Below, piece after piece: positions 1-9,094 of a stretch of DNA of 64,000 bases. Positions within the stretch are counted from its first letter, which is position 1, and each line of letters begins with the position of its first letter. This DNA comes from Chitinophagaceae bacterium (GTDB lineage Bacteria; Bacteroidota; Bacteroidia; Chitinophagales; Chitinophagaceae), in NCBI GenBank assembly GCA_016720825.1, contig JADKJV010000002.1:372001-436000 (forward strand), in the 5' to 3' direction. The notes under the pieces are model-generated. The model saw only the letters and a list, made by a program, of their open reading frames with translations, ran no database searches and had not been told where the DNA came from. Made by a program: the position numbers and the translations under genes.

Positions 1-2
1 GT

Positions 3-296
3 GATTCTTATGAGGACATGAAAGCCTATGCAGCCGAACAGCATTATTTCTTCAACTACGTTCTTGATAACCATTCTGCCATGGCAGATGCGTTCGGTGC
101 TAACCGCACACCCGAGGTTTACATTTTCGATAAAAACGGCAAACTGGCTTACCACGGCGCCATTGATGATAACATGGAAAGCCCCGATGTTGTAACCCGC
201 AAACATGCAATCATAGCCATTGATGAAATCCTCGCAGGCCGTGAAGTAACACAGAAACTTACCCGGTCGGTTGGCTGTACAATTAAACGACAATAA
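3..296 (+). CDS. Thioredoxin-fold (redoxin-like) protein, C-terminal part only
   Basis: The reading frame is open to the left edge (first complete codon at base 3), so this is the last ~97 residues of a larger gene. The segment TPEVYIFD carries the cis-proline of a thioredoxin fold, followed by a DKNGKLAYHGAIDD beta-hairpin typical of AhpC/TSA-redoxin proteins that end a peroxiredoxin-like domain. The catalytic cysteine region lies outside the window. The Cys in VGCTIK near the C-terminus fits the common 'tpsvGCsIKW' ending of this Bacteroidota redoxin group. The exact substrate cannot be told. A strong terminator follows 23 nt after the stop. Confidence 0.7.
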   Translation, partial: DSYEDMKAYAAEQHYFFNYVLDNHSAMADAFGANRTPEVYIFDKNGKLAYHGAIDDNMESPDVVTRKHAIIAIDEILAGREVTQKLTRSVGCTIKRQ

Positions 297-318
297 GCGA
301 AGTTTTTAGATAAGAGAA

Positions 319-345
319 AGGCTGCCTGGGAAGGCGGCCTTTTTT
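319..345 (+). terminator. Rho-independent terminator of the redoxin gene
   Basis: Stem AGGCTGCC / GGCGGCCT (one G-T wobble) with a 6-nt loop, followed by six T. It lies 23 nt after the stop codon at 296. Confidence 0.8.
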
Positions 346-352
346 GTTTTAT

Positions 353-609
353 GTTGGAGGTTGGAAGTTGGAGGTTGAACCCGAAAGTTCGAAGTCTCTA
401 AACAAGTTGGAATGTTGGAGAGTTGGATTGTTGGATTGTTTCCTGAATCTGCAATCCCAAAATCGTTTCGAAATATCTTGATATTCGAAAAAATAAAGAC
501 ACTACAAATTGAAGAACCTTCCAACTCTCCAACAATCAAACATTCCAACAATTTGAGAGACTTCGATCTGTCGGGTTCAACCTCCAACCTCCAACTTCCA
601 ACCTCCAAC
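353..609. repeat. Foldback element built from GTTGGAR heptamers
   Basis: The left arm (about 353-437) begins with GTTGGAG/GTTGGAA heptamers. The right arm (about 512-609) is its imperfect reverse complement, ending in CCTCCAA/CTTCCAA heptamers. The arms also share non-repetitive stretches (for example GAAGTCTCT and its complement), so the match is over ~85-95 nt, not only over the simple repeat. The centre (438-511) is A/T-rich. No convincing gene lies inside. Confidence 0.75.
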
Positions 610-715
610 CCCAGTAACATTTCTATCAAATCGTTTCCGGGTACAGTTTATGGAATTTCTCACCAGCCGCATCTCACCCTCATGGGCCTGGCCCTCAAAC
701 CTCAAATCACCGCTT

Positions 716-901
716 ATGATACACAAAACCTGGATCAGCCGTATTGTCATTTTCCTGTTTATGGTATTAGTGGGATTTTCCCTCAAGAATGCATTCAGCA
801 GTGGCAGTTTTATTGCCATCATGCTGGCAACAGTCAGCCTGTGTGCCGGTATTTACTTTGTTCATATTCTCCAGAAAATTAAAGCAGAAGCAAACCGCTA
901 A
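716..901 (+). CDS. Small hypothetical membrane protein
   Basis: A 61-residue protein with two hydrophobic segments (about residues 8-25 and 31-48) separated by a short SLKNAFSSGS turn, ending in a basic tail KIKAEANR. It looks like a two-helix inner-membrane protein. An upstream in-frame ATG at 650 would add 22 residues of unconvincing composition, so I chose the ATG at 716. No Shine-Dalgarno is visible. I do not recognise the family. It faces the TlpA gene convergently, with only 14 nt between stops. Confidence 0.45.
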   Translation: MIHKTWISRIVIFLFMVLVGFSLKNAFSSGSFIAIMLATVSLCAGIYFVHILQKIKAEANR

Positions 902-915
902 AATGCGGTGTAGGA

Positions 916-1398
916 TTAACGTCCGAGTATAGCCATGATTTCTTTTTCCAGCTTCTGCGGGGTCAGCGGTTGTTCAAAAAACTTCCGCTGGCCTGTTTTT
1001 GGATTCACCAGCAGGGTTGCCGGAATGGCCCCGGTCCAGCTACTGTCAATTTTCGGACAGAAATAATCGGCATTCGTTTCATCCAGCCAGGCAAGTGGTG
1101 AGGTGAAATGCCGCTGGTTAACTGTTTTGACGATTCCTTCGGGGAAGTCTTCCCTGGAATCAAGGCTAACCAGCAAGATCTGCAGGCTGTCTTTTCCGAA
1201 TTTCTTTACGGTTTCTTCAAAGCCCGGGATTTCTGCAATACAAGGCTTGCACCAGGTAGCCCAGAAATTTACCAGCATAGGCACACGGGTATCCCGAATG
1301 AGCGTTTCCAGTTCTGTTACTTTCATGGGAATAACGACCTGCGACTGCACACTTTGCAGGCAGCATAAAAAGCAGAGGATGAAGAGACCTTTTTTCAT
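916..1398 (-). CDS. TlpA-like thioredoxin-family thiol:disulfide oxidoreductase
   Basis: A 160-residue exported thioredoxin-fold protein. A hydrophobic signal sequence (MKKGLFILCFLCCLQ) is followed by LVNFWATWCKPC, with the redox pair Cys50/Cys53, and later by the cis-proline in GAIPATLLVNPKTG. The family (TlpA/ResA) reduces disulfides in the cell envelope, for example apo-cytochrome c. The specific client is not evident here. Its start overlaps the trmH stop by 4 nt (ATGA), so the two are probably co-transcribed. Confidence 0.88.
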   Translation of the reverse strand: MKKGLFILCFLCCLQSVQSQVVIPMKVTELETLIRDTRVPMLVNFWATWCKPCIAEIPGFEETVKKFGKDSLQILLVSLDSREDFPEGIVKTVNQRHFTSPLAWLDETNADYFCPKIDSSWTGAIPATLLVNPKTGQRKFFEQPLTPQKLEKEIMAILGR

Positions 1399-2003
1399 TT
1401 TTCTAACCCGTTTTCATTTTCCAGTTCCAAACCCCATTCGTTCAGCAGGGAATCACGCTGGGCCTGGTCCATGTGAGGACGGTCAAAATGACCAGCCAGT
1501 TGTTTTTGCCTGAAAGCTTCGTACAAAGTAACCGCACAGGCCACACTGATATTCAGCGATCGGATAATTCCCACCTGCGGGATAATAAAGTTCCCGTCGG
1601 CCAATGCCCTGATTTCATCTGTTACACCGCTGTGCTCATTGCCGAAAACAAGTGCAATGCTTCCTGTAAAATCAATCGCATGAAGTGATACTGCATCACT
1701 GCTGAGATGCGTCGTTAATATTTTAGAATACCGTTTGCGCAATGCAGCAAAACATTCACTGGCATCAGTAAATTGGTGTACCGTCAGCCATTTGGCCGCA
1801 CTGGAACTGCTTTTAGCGCCCCATTTTTTATGTGGAGGGATCTTTGTATTCAAAATGTAAATATCCTGCACACCCACAGCATCACAGGTACGCATGACTG
1901 CTGAAATATTATGCGGGTCTGTTACATTTTCAAGCACAATTGTAATATCACCCTGTCTTTTGTTCAGTACTGAAGTAAGTCTTTCTGTTCTTTCCGGTGT
2001 CAT
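1395..2003 (-). CDS. trmH: TrmH-family RNA 2'-O-methyltransferase
   Basis: SPOUT methyltransferase resembling tRNA (Gm18) 2'-O-methyltransferase. Motif 1 is DPHNISAVMRTCDAVGVQ with the catalytic Arg. Motif 2 is IALVFGNEHSGVTDE, and motif 3 is IPQVGIIRSLNISVACAV, forming the trefoil-knot SAM site. I chose the ATG at 2003 because the family begins MTPERxxRL. An in-frame ATG at 2027 would add 8 residues. It is the first gene of a two-gene unit with the TlpA-like gene. Confidence 0.9.
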   Translation of the reverse strand: MTPERTERLTSVLNKRQGDITIVLENVTDPHNISAVMRTCDAVGVQDIYILNTKIPPHKKWGAKSSSSAAKWLTVHQFTDASECFAALRKRYSKILTTHLSSDAVSLHAIDFTGSIALVFGNEHSGVTDEIRALADGNFIIPQVGIIRSLNISVACAVTLYEAFRQKQLAGHFDRPHMDQAQRDSLLNEWGLELENENGLEK

Positions 2004-2021
2004 GAATCCTTCGGCTTTAGC

Positions 2022-2051
2022 TTGCAAAACTCGTTAAAATAAGTATATTTA
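2022..2051 (+). promoter_or_regulatory. Possible promoter of the pyrimidine catabolic operon
   Basis: TTGC (2022-2025) and TATATTTA (2044-2051) are spaced like the Bacteroidota consensus TTTG-N19/21-TANNTTTG. One base deviates in each box. The ATG of mmsA follows 49 nt later. It overlaps the upstream region of the divergent trmH. Confidence 0.35.
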
Positions 2052-2100
2052 TAGTTGGCAATCCTGAATCATTGTCAAGGGTTGCATAAATGCCTGACAT

Positions 2101-3558
2101 ATGAAATACGCCCCCGTTCAGAATTATATAAACGGACAGTTCACCCATTGCAGCAGTTCCAAAACACTTGATGTTATTTCACCGGTGGACGGAACCCATT
2201 TATCCACTGTTCCGCTCTCGGCTGCCTCTGACCTTGACCAGGCCGTTAAAGCCGCAAAAGCCGCTTTCCCCGCCTGGAGTAAAACACCGATTAAGGAAAG
2301 AGTGCAGGTGTTCTTCCGGTATAAAACGCTACTGGAAAAAAACCTGAAAGAGCTGGCCTTGCTTTGCAGTGAAGAAAACGGTAAAACTTACGGGGAGTCT
2401 GCGGCAGAAATCGAAAAATGTATTGAACTGACCGAGTTTGCCACTTCCCTGCCCCAGCTTATTACCGGTGAATTACTGGAAGTGAGCAAAGGCGTTGAGT
2501 GCCGCACTGAACATGTGCCCCTGGGTGTCGTGGCATCCATCGTGCCTTTTAATTTCCCGGCAATGGTACCTAACTGGACAATCCCCAATGCGATTGCCCT
2601 GGGGAACTGCATGATCATAAAACCATCTGAAAAAGTTCCGCTTTGCTGTGGTAAGCTCGCTGAATTACTGAAAGAAGCGGGATTACCGGATGGCGTATTT
2701 AATATTGTTCATGGTGATGTGGAAATTGTGGAAGCGATCTGCGACCATCCGGCCATCGAAGCCGTTTCATTTGTCGGCTCCACCAAAGTGGCCAAGATTG
2801 TTTATAAGCGTGCTACCAATAATTACAAAAGATGTCTCGCGCTGGGTGGCGCCAAAAACCACCTGATGGTTTTACCGGATGCAATCCCGGGTATGACCGC
2901 GCAGAACGTTGCCGCTTCCATGAGTGGCTGTGCGGGCCAGCGTTGTATGGCCGCGTCTGCCATGGTAGGTGTGGGCCCGGTTGATCATATCATTGAAAAA
3001 ATCTGTGAAGAAGCACGTAAGATCATCCCCGGTGAAAACCTTGGGGCTGTCATCAATAAAGCCTCGCAGGAAAGAATAGAGAGTTATATCACGGAAGCTG
3101 AAAAACAAGGGGCAAAAATCCTGGTAGATGGCAGGAACGCAAAAGTAAAAGGCAAAGAAAACGGCACCTACGTTGGCCCAACGGTGATTGATTATGTTAC
3201 ACCGGATATGGCAGTCGCCAAAGAAGAAATCTTCGGGCCGGTTATCTCTATCATCCGTACCAACACAGTGGATGAAGCCCTGGCCATTGAAAATGCCAAT
3301 CCGTATGGCAATGCAGCATCCGTATTCACCCAAAACGGCGGCATGGCCCGTTACATCATTGAAAAAGCCAGTGCCGGTATGATCGGTGTGAATGTGGGTG
3401 TACCTGTACCCCGTGAACCATTCTCTTTCGGCGGATGGAATGAAAGCAAATTCGGCGTAGGTGATATCACCGGTAAAAGTTCTATCGAGTTCTGGACGAA
3501 ACTGAAAAAATCAACAGTGAAGTGGAATCCGGAAGCCGGCATTAACTGGATGAGTTAA
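2101..3558 (+). CDS. mmsA: CoA-acylating (methyl)malonate-semialdehyde dehydrogenase
   Basis: A 485-residue aldehyde dehydrogenase of the methylmalonate-semialdehyde subfamily. It has the NAD-binding signature IIKPSEKVPL and FVGSTKVAK. The catalytic Cys (about residue 282) lies in the subfamily signature GCAGQRCMA. The C-terminal EIFGPVISI and PFSFGGWNESKFG are typical. The family converts malonate semialdehyde to acetyl-CoA + CO2, and the methyl form to propionyl-CoA. As the first gene of the operon it would be the last catabolic step, taking the product of the adjacent transaminase. Length matches the family. Confidence 0.95.
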   Translation: MKYAPVQNYINGQFTHCSSSKTLDVISPVDGTHLSTVPLSAASDLDQAVKAAKAAFPAWSKTPIKERVQVFFRYKTLLEKNLKELALLCSEENGKTYGESAAEIEKCIELTEFATSLPQLITGELLEVSKGVECRTEHVPLGVVASIVPFNFPAMVPNWTIPNAIALGNCMIIKPSEKVPLCCGKLAELLKEAGLPDGVFNIVHGDVEIVEAICDHPAIEAVSFVGSTKVAKIVYKRATNNYKRCLALGGAKNHLMVLPDAIPGMTAQNVAASMSGCAGQRCMAASAMVGVGPVDHIIEKICEEARKIIPGENLGAVINKASQERIESYITEAEKQGAKILVDGRNAKVKGKENGTYVGPTVIDYVTPDMAVAKEEIFGPVISIIRTNTVDEALAIENANPYGNAASVFTQNGGMARYIIEKASAGMIGVNVGVPVPREPFSFGGWNESKFGVGDITGKSSIEFWTKLKKSTVKWNPEAGINWMS

Positions 3559-3572
3559 TTTTTAAAACCTAA

Positions 3573-3655
3573 ACCACTAAGTACACAAAGAATAACAAGG
3601 TTCACAAAGTAATTCAACATTGTGACCTTTGTTTCGCCTTTGTGGACTTTGTGGT
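3573..3655. repeat. 83-nt CACAAAG foldback element, copy 1
   Basis: Begins ACCACTAAG and ends CTTTGTGGT. The two ~37-nt arms are imperfect reverse complements built from CACAAAG words. It starts 14 nt after the mmsA stop and ends 13 nt before the transaminase ATG. Confidence 0.85.
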
Positions 3656-3668
3656 AAAAGCAATATTT

Positions 3669-5015
3669 ATGGATACAAAATCTGTCTCCGAAGCACAAGA
3701 CATTATCCAGGACAATCTCGACCACACCCTTTTCTCCTGGAGTAAACAAAAAGGCATCGTCCCGATTGCTGTAAAACATGCCGAAGGCGTTTACCTCTAC
3801 GATTACGACGGCAAACGCCACATTGATTTCTCCTCCGGATTAATGAATGTAAATATTGGCCATGGTAACCAGCGGGTAACTGATGCTGTAGTAAAACAAA
3901 TGCAGGAAGTGGCATATGTTACGCCCAGTTGTGTAACCCGTGTAAGAGGTGAACTGGGTAAAAAGCTTGCGGAAATTTGTCCGGGCGACCTGAACAAAGC
4001 CTTCTTTACTTTGTGCGGTGCCACGTCAATAGAAAATGCGATTAAACTGGCCAGGTTATATACCGGCCGGCATAAAATACTGACCAGGTATCAGTCTTAC
4101 CATGGCGCTTCATACGGAGCCATGTCTGCCAGCGGTGATCCCCGCCGTTTACCGATGGACACCCAGCAGTCGCCCAACTTCGTCCATTTTGATTTACCTT
4201 ATTTATACCGTTTTGAATACGGTGAAGAAAATTTCCTGAAAGAAACAGTTGCCAGTCTGGAACGCGTGATTGCATACGAAGGTCCGGCCAATATCGCAGC
4301 TATTTTACTTGAGGGAGAATCCGGATCATCCGGTTGTTTGAAATACCCGGTGGGATATCTCAAAGCTGTCAGGGAAATTTGTAATAAACACGGCATCCTG
4401 CTGATTATGGATGAAGTGATGAGCGGGTTCGGCAGAACCGGCAAGTGGTTTGGTTTTGAAAACCACGGTATCGTGCCCGACATGATTGCCATGGCCAAAG
4501 GACTTACCTGTGGTTACCTGCCATTTGGCTGCCTGATGGTGTCAGATAAAATCTCTGCAAAATTTGATGACACCGTTTTATCACTGGGTCTTACCTACTC
4601 TGCCCATCCGGTCAGTTGCGCAGCAGCTTTGGAAACATTGAAAATTTATGAAGACGATGGCCTGATTGCAAACGCCGCAGCCATGGGCCGTTATGTGGAA
4701 GCGGAAGTAGAAAAACTTAAAGCCAAACACCCGAGTATCGGGGATTTCAGGAATACCGGTTTGCTGGGTTGTATTGAACTGGTAAAAAACAGGAAGACCA
4801 AAGAACCCATGGCTCCCTTTAATGCAGGGGCTGCAGATATGGCCGTGATGAATAAAGTAGCTGCAAAAATCAAGGAGCTTGGCATGTACACTTTTGTACG
4901 ATGGAGTTATATTTTCATTGCCCCGCCGCTGATTGTTACCAAAGAGCAGATTGATGAAGGGTTGGCTATTATCAGTGAAGCCATTTCAATTGCTGATGAA
5001 GCAGTGATAAAATAA
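3669..5015 (+). CDS. Class III (omega) aminotransferase, probably beta-alanine:pyruvate or beta-alanine:2-oxoglutarate
   Basis: PLP-dependent fold-type I aminotransferase of ~448 residues. It has the signature LLIMDEVMSGFGRTGKWF and the Schiff-base lysine (about 277) in MAMAKGLTCGYLPFG. An SYHGASYG segment supplies the cofactor-stacking aromatic. The family removes omega-amino groups. Between MmsA and the pyrimidine genes, the inferred job is beta-alanine (or 3-aminoisobutyrate) to malonate (or methylmalonate) semialdehyde. The ATG at 3669 was chosen because an in-frame extension to 3642 runs into the repeat element. Confidence 0.88.
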   Translation: MDTKSVSEAQDIIQDNLDHTLFSWSKQKGIVPIAVKHAEGVYLYDYDGKRHIDFSSGLMNVNIGHGNQRVTDAVVKQMQEVAYVTPSCVTRVRGELGKKLAEICPGDLNKAFFTLCGATSIENAIKLARLYTGRHKILTRYQSYHGASYGAMSASGDPRRLPMDTQQSPNFVHFDLPYLYRFEYGEENFLKETVASLERVIAYEGPANIAAILLEGESGSSGCLKYPVGYLKAVREICNKHGILLIMDEVMSGFGRTGKWFGFENHGIVPDMIAMAKGLTCGYLPFGCLMVSDKISAKFDDTVLSLGLTYSAHPVSCAAALETLKIYEDDGLIANAAAMGRYVEAEVEKLKAKHPSIGDFRNTGLLGCIELVKNRKTKEPMAPFNAGAADMAVMNKVAAKIKELGMYTFVRWSYIFIAPPLIVTKEQIDEGLAIISEAISIADEAVIK

Positions 5016-5025
5016 AAAATACAAA

Positions 5026-5107
5026 ACCACAAAGGGCACAAAGAGAAACTAAGCTCACCAAGAGTTCTTCTTTGTGTTCTTTGTTTTTGCTTTGTGCCCC
5101 TTGTGGT
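5026..5107. repeat. 82-nt CACAAAG foldback element, copy 2
   Basis: Same architecture as the element at 3573-3655: starts ACCACAAAG and ends CTTGTGGT. It begins 10 nt after the transaminase stop and ends 9 nt before the TTG start of the permease. Confidence 0.85.
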
Positions 5108-5116
5108 TAAAAAAAA

Positions 5117-6565
5117 TTGAAGCACCATCACGACATAAAGCCCACTTCATTAATCAATGAAGACCTCGCGCCCATTCCCCCGGAAGAAAGAACCTGGGGT
5201 ACCTGGAACTACGCGGCTTTGTGGATCAGCATGAGCCTTTGTATTCCCACTTATATGCTGGCCAGTTCCATGATTGAAGGCGGCATGAACTGGTGGCAGG
5301 CTATCGGCACTATATTCCTTGCCAATACGATTGTTCTGGTACCCATGATTCTTAACGGACGTGCCGGCGCGAAATACGGAATCCCTTTCCCTGTTTTTGC
5401 ACGTGCCAGTTTTGGAACGCGGGGTGCCAATATCCCGGCTTTGCTGCGTGCGATTGTTGCCTGTGGCTGGTTTGGTATACAGACATGGATTGGCGGTGCC
5501 GCTATTTATACACTCTGTAAAGTATGGTTTCCAAACCTGGCTGACATCAACACAGCTTCTCTCCTTCCACAGGCCTTCCCGATGATCTGTTTCATTTTGT
5601 TCTGGCTGCTGAATATGCTGATTGTTTTCCTGGGCGTGGAAAGCATTAAAAAACTACTGCTGTTCAAGGCGATCTTCCTGCCGGCTGCTGCCCTCGCCCT
5701 GCTGGCATGGGCTATTAGTGCTGTTCACGGTGGACTGGGTCCGATACTGGAACAGCCTTCCCGCTTTGCTGATTCAAAATCATTTTTTAAATATTTTTTC
5801 CCTGCATTGACGGGCATGGTTGGATTCTGGGCTACGCTGTCACTTAACATCCCGGATTTCACCAGGTACGCCCGCAGCCAGAAAGCACAGATTCGCGGAC
5901 AGGCCATAGGACTTCCTCCGTCCATGACGCTATTTGCCTTTATCGGCGTGGTGGTTACCTCTGCAACAACCATTGTATTCGGACAAACCATCTGGGATCC
6001 GGTTGTGCTGGCCGGTAAATTTGACAACAAACTGGTGGTGAGCTTTGCCATGATTGCCATAGCCCTGTCTACACTGGCCACAAACATTGCTGCAAATATT
6101 GTAAGTCCGGCCAATGATTTTGCCAACCTGGCTCCTGATAAAATTAATTTCAAGATGGGCGGGCTGATCACCGGGATTTTAGGAATCATTATTCTTCCCT
6201 GGAAACTGGTGGCATTGCCTGATAATTACATTTTCACCTGGCTGGGTGGCTATTCAGCATTGCTGGGTCCCATCGGCGGGATCATGATTGCCGATTATTT
6301 TTTCATCCGCAGGCAAACATTAATACCGGATGATCTCTACCGCCACCACGGTGCATACTATTACCGGAATGGGTTTAATATAGCAGCGATAATCGCCCTG
6401 CTGGCAGGAGTATTACCCAATGTTCCGGGTTTCCTGCTGCAGATCAAAGTGATCGGCGCAGATAATTTCCCGTATTGGATTAATGACCTCTATCACTACG
6501 CATGGTTTGTGGGATTTTTCCTGAGTGGCATACTTTACTACTGGCTGATGAAACGGAAAAAATGA
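5117..6565 (+). CDS. NCS1-family nucleobase:cation symporter (uracil/hydantoin/allantoin type)
   Basis: A 482-residue inner-membrane permease with about 12 hydrophobic helices. The N-terminal ERTWGTWNYAALWISM and the loop GRAGAKYGIPFPVFARASFG are NCS1 hallmarks, as is SLNIPDFTRYARS in the middle. The only start that keeps the N-terminal hallmark is TTG at 5117, straight after the repeat element. No ATG is available before helix 1. In this operon it would import uracil, thymine or a related ring for the catabolic enzymes encoded around it. Confidence 0.9.
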   Translation: MKHHHDIKPTSLINEDLAPIPPEERTWGTWNYAALWISMSLCIPTYMLASSMIEGGMNWWQAIGTIFLANTIVLVPMILNGRAGAKYGIPFPVFARASFGTRGANIPALLRAIVACGWFGIQTWIGGAAIYTLCKVWFPNLADINTASLLPQAFPMICFILFWLLNMLIVFLGVESIKKLLLFKAIFLPAAALALLAWAISAVHGGLGPILEQPSRFADSKSFFKYFFPALTGMVGFWATLSLNIPDFTRYARSQKAQIRGQAIGLPPSMTLFAFIGVVVTSATTIVFGQTIWDPVVLAGKFDNKLVVSFAMIAIALSTLATNIAANIVSPANDFANLAPDKINFKMGGLITGILGIIILPWKLVALPDNYIFTWLGGYSALLGPIGGIMIADYFFIRRQTLIPDDLYRHHGAYYYRNGFNIAAIIALLAGVLPNVPGFLLQIKVIGADNFPYWINDLYHYAWFVGFFLSGILYYWLMKRKK

Positions 6566-6612
6566 ACTAACTTAAAGAACAAAACAGGGTTTGTTTTTAT
6601 AAAAAACTTACT

Positions 6613-7995
6613 ATGAGCATCCTGATTAAAAACGGCCGCATTATTACTGCCACTGATAATTACCTGGCAGATATTTTTATTGAAGGAGAAACCATCCAGG
6701 CCATCGGCCAGCATTTGAACATGCAAGCCAGCCAGGTGATTGATGCTGATGGCATGCTGGTGTTTCCCGGCGGCATCGACCCGCATGTGCACCTGGATAT
6801 GCCATTCATGGGCACTTTCAGCAGCGATAATTATGAAACCGGCACCCGTGCTGCTTTACATGGCGGCACAACGATGGTGATTGATTTCATCCTGCAAAAA
6901 CAGGGGAACAGCCTGCGTGCTGCCCTGGAAGAATGGCAGGGCCGCAGTAATAATAACTGTGTGGGTGATTACAGTTTCCACATGGCTGTTACTGATTTCA
7001 ATGATAATACCAAAGCCGAAGTGCGTGACATGATTGAGCAGGAAGGAATCACTTCCTTTAAAACATTCATGGCGTATAAAGGTGCTTTGATGATTGATGA
7101 CCGCCAGATGGTGGGACTGATGCAGGAAGTAAAAAAACATGGTGGTTTGATTAATGTCCATGCCACCAATGGTGACATGATAGATTTCCTGGTGGCTAAA
7201 CATAAATCAGAAGGCAAACTGGCCCCGCTTTATCATTACCTGTCCCAGCCGGAAGTAACAGAAGCCGAAGCAAGTGGTCGTTTTGCAGATATGGCTAATT
7301 ATACAGGTTGTCCGGGCTACATTGTTCACCTGACCTGTGAAGGCGCCCTCAATGCAGTAAGAATGGCCACCCGCCGGAATCAAAAGGTATTTGTCGAAAC
7401 CTGTATCCAGTATCTCATACTCGATGCCTCATTATATGAAAAGAATTTTGAGGGTGCCAAATGGGTGATGAGTCCTCCCCTGCGCCAGCCTAAAGACCAG
7501 GAAACACTCTGGGCCGGCATTAACCAGGGATTGGTACAAGTGGTGGCTACTGACCATTGCCCTTTTAAGTGGGAACAGAAACTGATGGGCAAAGACGATT
7601 TCTCCAAAATACCAAACGGACACCCCGCTATTGAAAACAGGATGGAACTTTTATACAGCGAAGGAGTACACAAAGGAAGAATCAGTCTGAATAAATATGT
7701 TGAAGTGGCCTGTACAAACCCGGCCAAGATATTCGGTATGTTCCCCCGCAAAGGAACGATTGCCGTGGGCAGTGATGCAGACATTGTCCTTTTTGATCCC
7801 AATAAAAAACACACGCTTTCTGCTAAAACCCATCACATGAATGTAGACTATTCAGGATATGAGGGATGGGAAGTAACAGGGAAAGTGGAAACGGTGTTAC
7901 TGCGCGGTAAGGTGGCGATTGATAAAGGTGAATGTAAGATTGAAAAAGGTTATGGAAAGTTTATTAAACGAAATAAAGTCAAACAGACTATTTAA
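6613..7995 (+). CDS. hydA: Dihydropyrimidinase (D-hydantoinase)
   Basis: A 460-residue cyclic amidohydrolase that opens dihydrouracil/dihydrothymine to N-carbamoyl-beta-amino acids in the cytosol. The dinuclear metal site is intact: GGIDPHVHLD, the carboxylated lysine in FKTFMAYKG (about Lys156), His in NVHATNG and YIVHLTCEG, and Asp in VVATDHCPF. The dihydropyrimidinase-type IENRMELLYSEGV and NPAKIFGMFPRKGTI follow. The 47-nt gap to the upstream permease is the only junction inside the operon without a foldback element. Confidence 0.95.
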   Translation: MSILIKNGRIITATDNYLADIFIEGETIQAIGQHLNMQASQVIDADGMLVFPGGIDPHVHLDMPFMGTFSSDNYETGTRAALHGGTTMVIDFILQKQGNSLRAALEEWQGRSNNNCVGDYSFHMAVTDFNDNTKAEVRDMIEQEGITSFKTFMAYKGALMIDDRQMVGLMQEVKKHGGLINVHATNGDMIDFLVAKHKSEGKLAPLYHYLSQPEVTEAEASGRFADMANYTGCPGYIVHLTCEGALNAVRMATRRNQKVFVETCIQYLILDASLYEKNFEGAKWVMSPPLRQPKDQETLWAGINQGLVQVVATDHCPFKWEQKLMGKDDFSKIPNGHPAIENRMELLYSEGVHKGRISLNKYVEVACTNPAKIFGMFPRKGTIAVGSDADIVLFDPNKKHTLSAKTHHMNVDYSGYEGWEVTGKVETVLLRGKVAIDKGECKIEKGYGKFIKRNKVKQTI

Positions 7996-8001
7996 TACAA
8001 A

Positions 8002-8084
8002 ACCACAATGCACACAAAGAAATACACAAAGTGCGCAATGTATTCCCTTAGTGGCCTTTGTTCAACCTTTGTGCACTTTGTGGT
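8002..8084. repeat. 83-nt CACAAAG foldback element, copy 3
   Basis: Starts ACCACAATG 6 nt after the hydA stop and ends CTTTGTGGT 18 nt before the next ATG. It has the same length and arm structure as copies 1, 2, 4 and 5, with sequence divergence in the middle. Confidence 0.85.
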
Positions 8085-8102
8085 AAAAAAATAAAATACG
8101 TT

Positions 8103-8969
8103 ATGCCAAGAATTATTAAATCAGGATTAATCCAGCTTTCCCTCCCCAAAACCGAAGGAGAAGGAACCATTGCCGAAATCAAAGAAGCAATGGTCCAGAA
8201 ACATATTCCGTTAATTGAAGAAGCCGGCAGGAAAGGCGTGCAGATACTTTGCTTCCAGGAAATATTCAATACCCCATATTTCTGTCCGGGGCAGGATAAG
8301 GCCTGGTATGAATCTGCGGAAACAGTTCCCGGTCCTACAATTGAACGCATGCAGGTGTATGCGAAGAAATATAATATGGTCATGATTGTACCGGTTTATG
8401 AAAAAGAACAGGCCGGTGTTTTATATAATACGGCAGCCGTGATTGATGCCGATGGTACTTATCTCGGCAAATACCGCAAGAACCATATTCCGCATACCAG
8501 CGGCTTCTGGGAAAAATTCTTCTTTAAACCGGGTAACCTGGGGTATCCTGTATTCCAGACTAAATACGCCAAAGTAGGTGTCTACATTTGTTACGACCGT
8601 CACTTCCCCGATGGTGCACGTATACTCGGGTTAAACGGCGCAGAGATCGTGTATAATCCTTCTGCTACAGTTGCCGGGTTATCACAATATTTATGGAAAC
8701 TGGAGCAACCGGCACATGCTGCCGCTAACGGATACTTTATGGGTTGTATCAACAGGGTAGGCACAGAAAAGCCCTGGAACCTGGGCAAGTTTTATGGTTC
8801 TTCTTATTTCGTGGATCCGCGGGGACAGATTTTTGCGCAGGCCAGTGAGGATAATGATGAACTGCTGATTGCGGAATTTGATCTTGATATGATAGAAGAA
8901 GTAAGAAGTGTATGGCAGTTCTTCAGGGACAGGAGACCGGAAACGTATGGTAAGCTAACTGAGTTATGA
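8103..8969 (+). CDS. Nitrilase-superfamily N-carbamoyl-beta-alanine amidohydrolase (beta-ureidopropionase)
   Basis: A 288-residue nitrilase-fold amidase. The catalytic triad is Glu53 (CFQEIF), Lys126 (KYRKNHIP) and Cys163 (YICYDRHFPDGAR). The N-terminal IQLSLPKTEGEG and the ILGLNGAEIVYNPSAT segment resemble beta-ureidopropionase. It would hydrolyse N-carbamoyl-beta-alanine to beta-alanine, CO2 and ammonia, the step between hydA and the transaminase. ATG at 8103 was chosen because earlier in-frame codons read through the repeat element. Confidence 0.92.
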   Translation: MPRIIKSGLIQLSLPKTEGEGTIAEIKEAMVQKHIPLIEEAGRKGVQILCFQEIFNTPYFCPGQDKAWYESAETVPGPTIERMQVYAKKYNMVMIVPVYEKEQAGVLYNTAAVIDADGTYLGKYRKNHIPHTSGFWEKFFFKPGNLGYPVFQTKYAKVGVYICYDRHFPDGARILGLNGAEIVYNPSATVAGLSQYLWKLEQPAHAAANGYFMGCINRVGTEKPWNLGKFYGSSYFVDPRGQIFAQASEDNDELLIAEFDLDMIEEVRSVWQFFRDRRPETYGKLTEL

Positions 8970-8984
8970 TTAAACCGTTTTTTT

Positions 8985-9067
8985 ACCACAAAGCACACAA
9001 AGGGATAACAAAGGACACAAAGTAAACTTCTTTGTGTCCTTTGTTTAAACCTTGTGCACTTTGTGGT
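8985..9067. repeat. 83-nt CACAAAG foldback element, copy 4
   Basis: Starts ACCACAAAG and ends CTTTGTGGT, with CACAAAG words about every 9-11 nt in the left arm and CTTTGTG words in the right arm. It lies 15 nt after the upstream stop and 27 nt before the preT ATG. Confidence 0.85.
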
Positions 9068-9094
9068 AAAATAAAATATCCACAAACTAGATTT

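Noticed and set aside
306..882. Open frames within and next to the 353-609 foldback
   Set aside because: They run through both repeat arms in several frames. Only the membrane-protein frame from 716 has protein-like composition.
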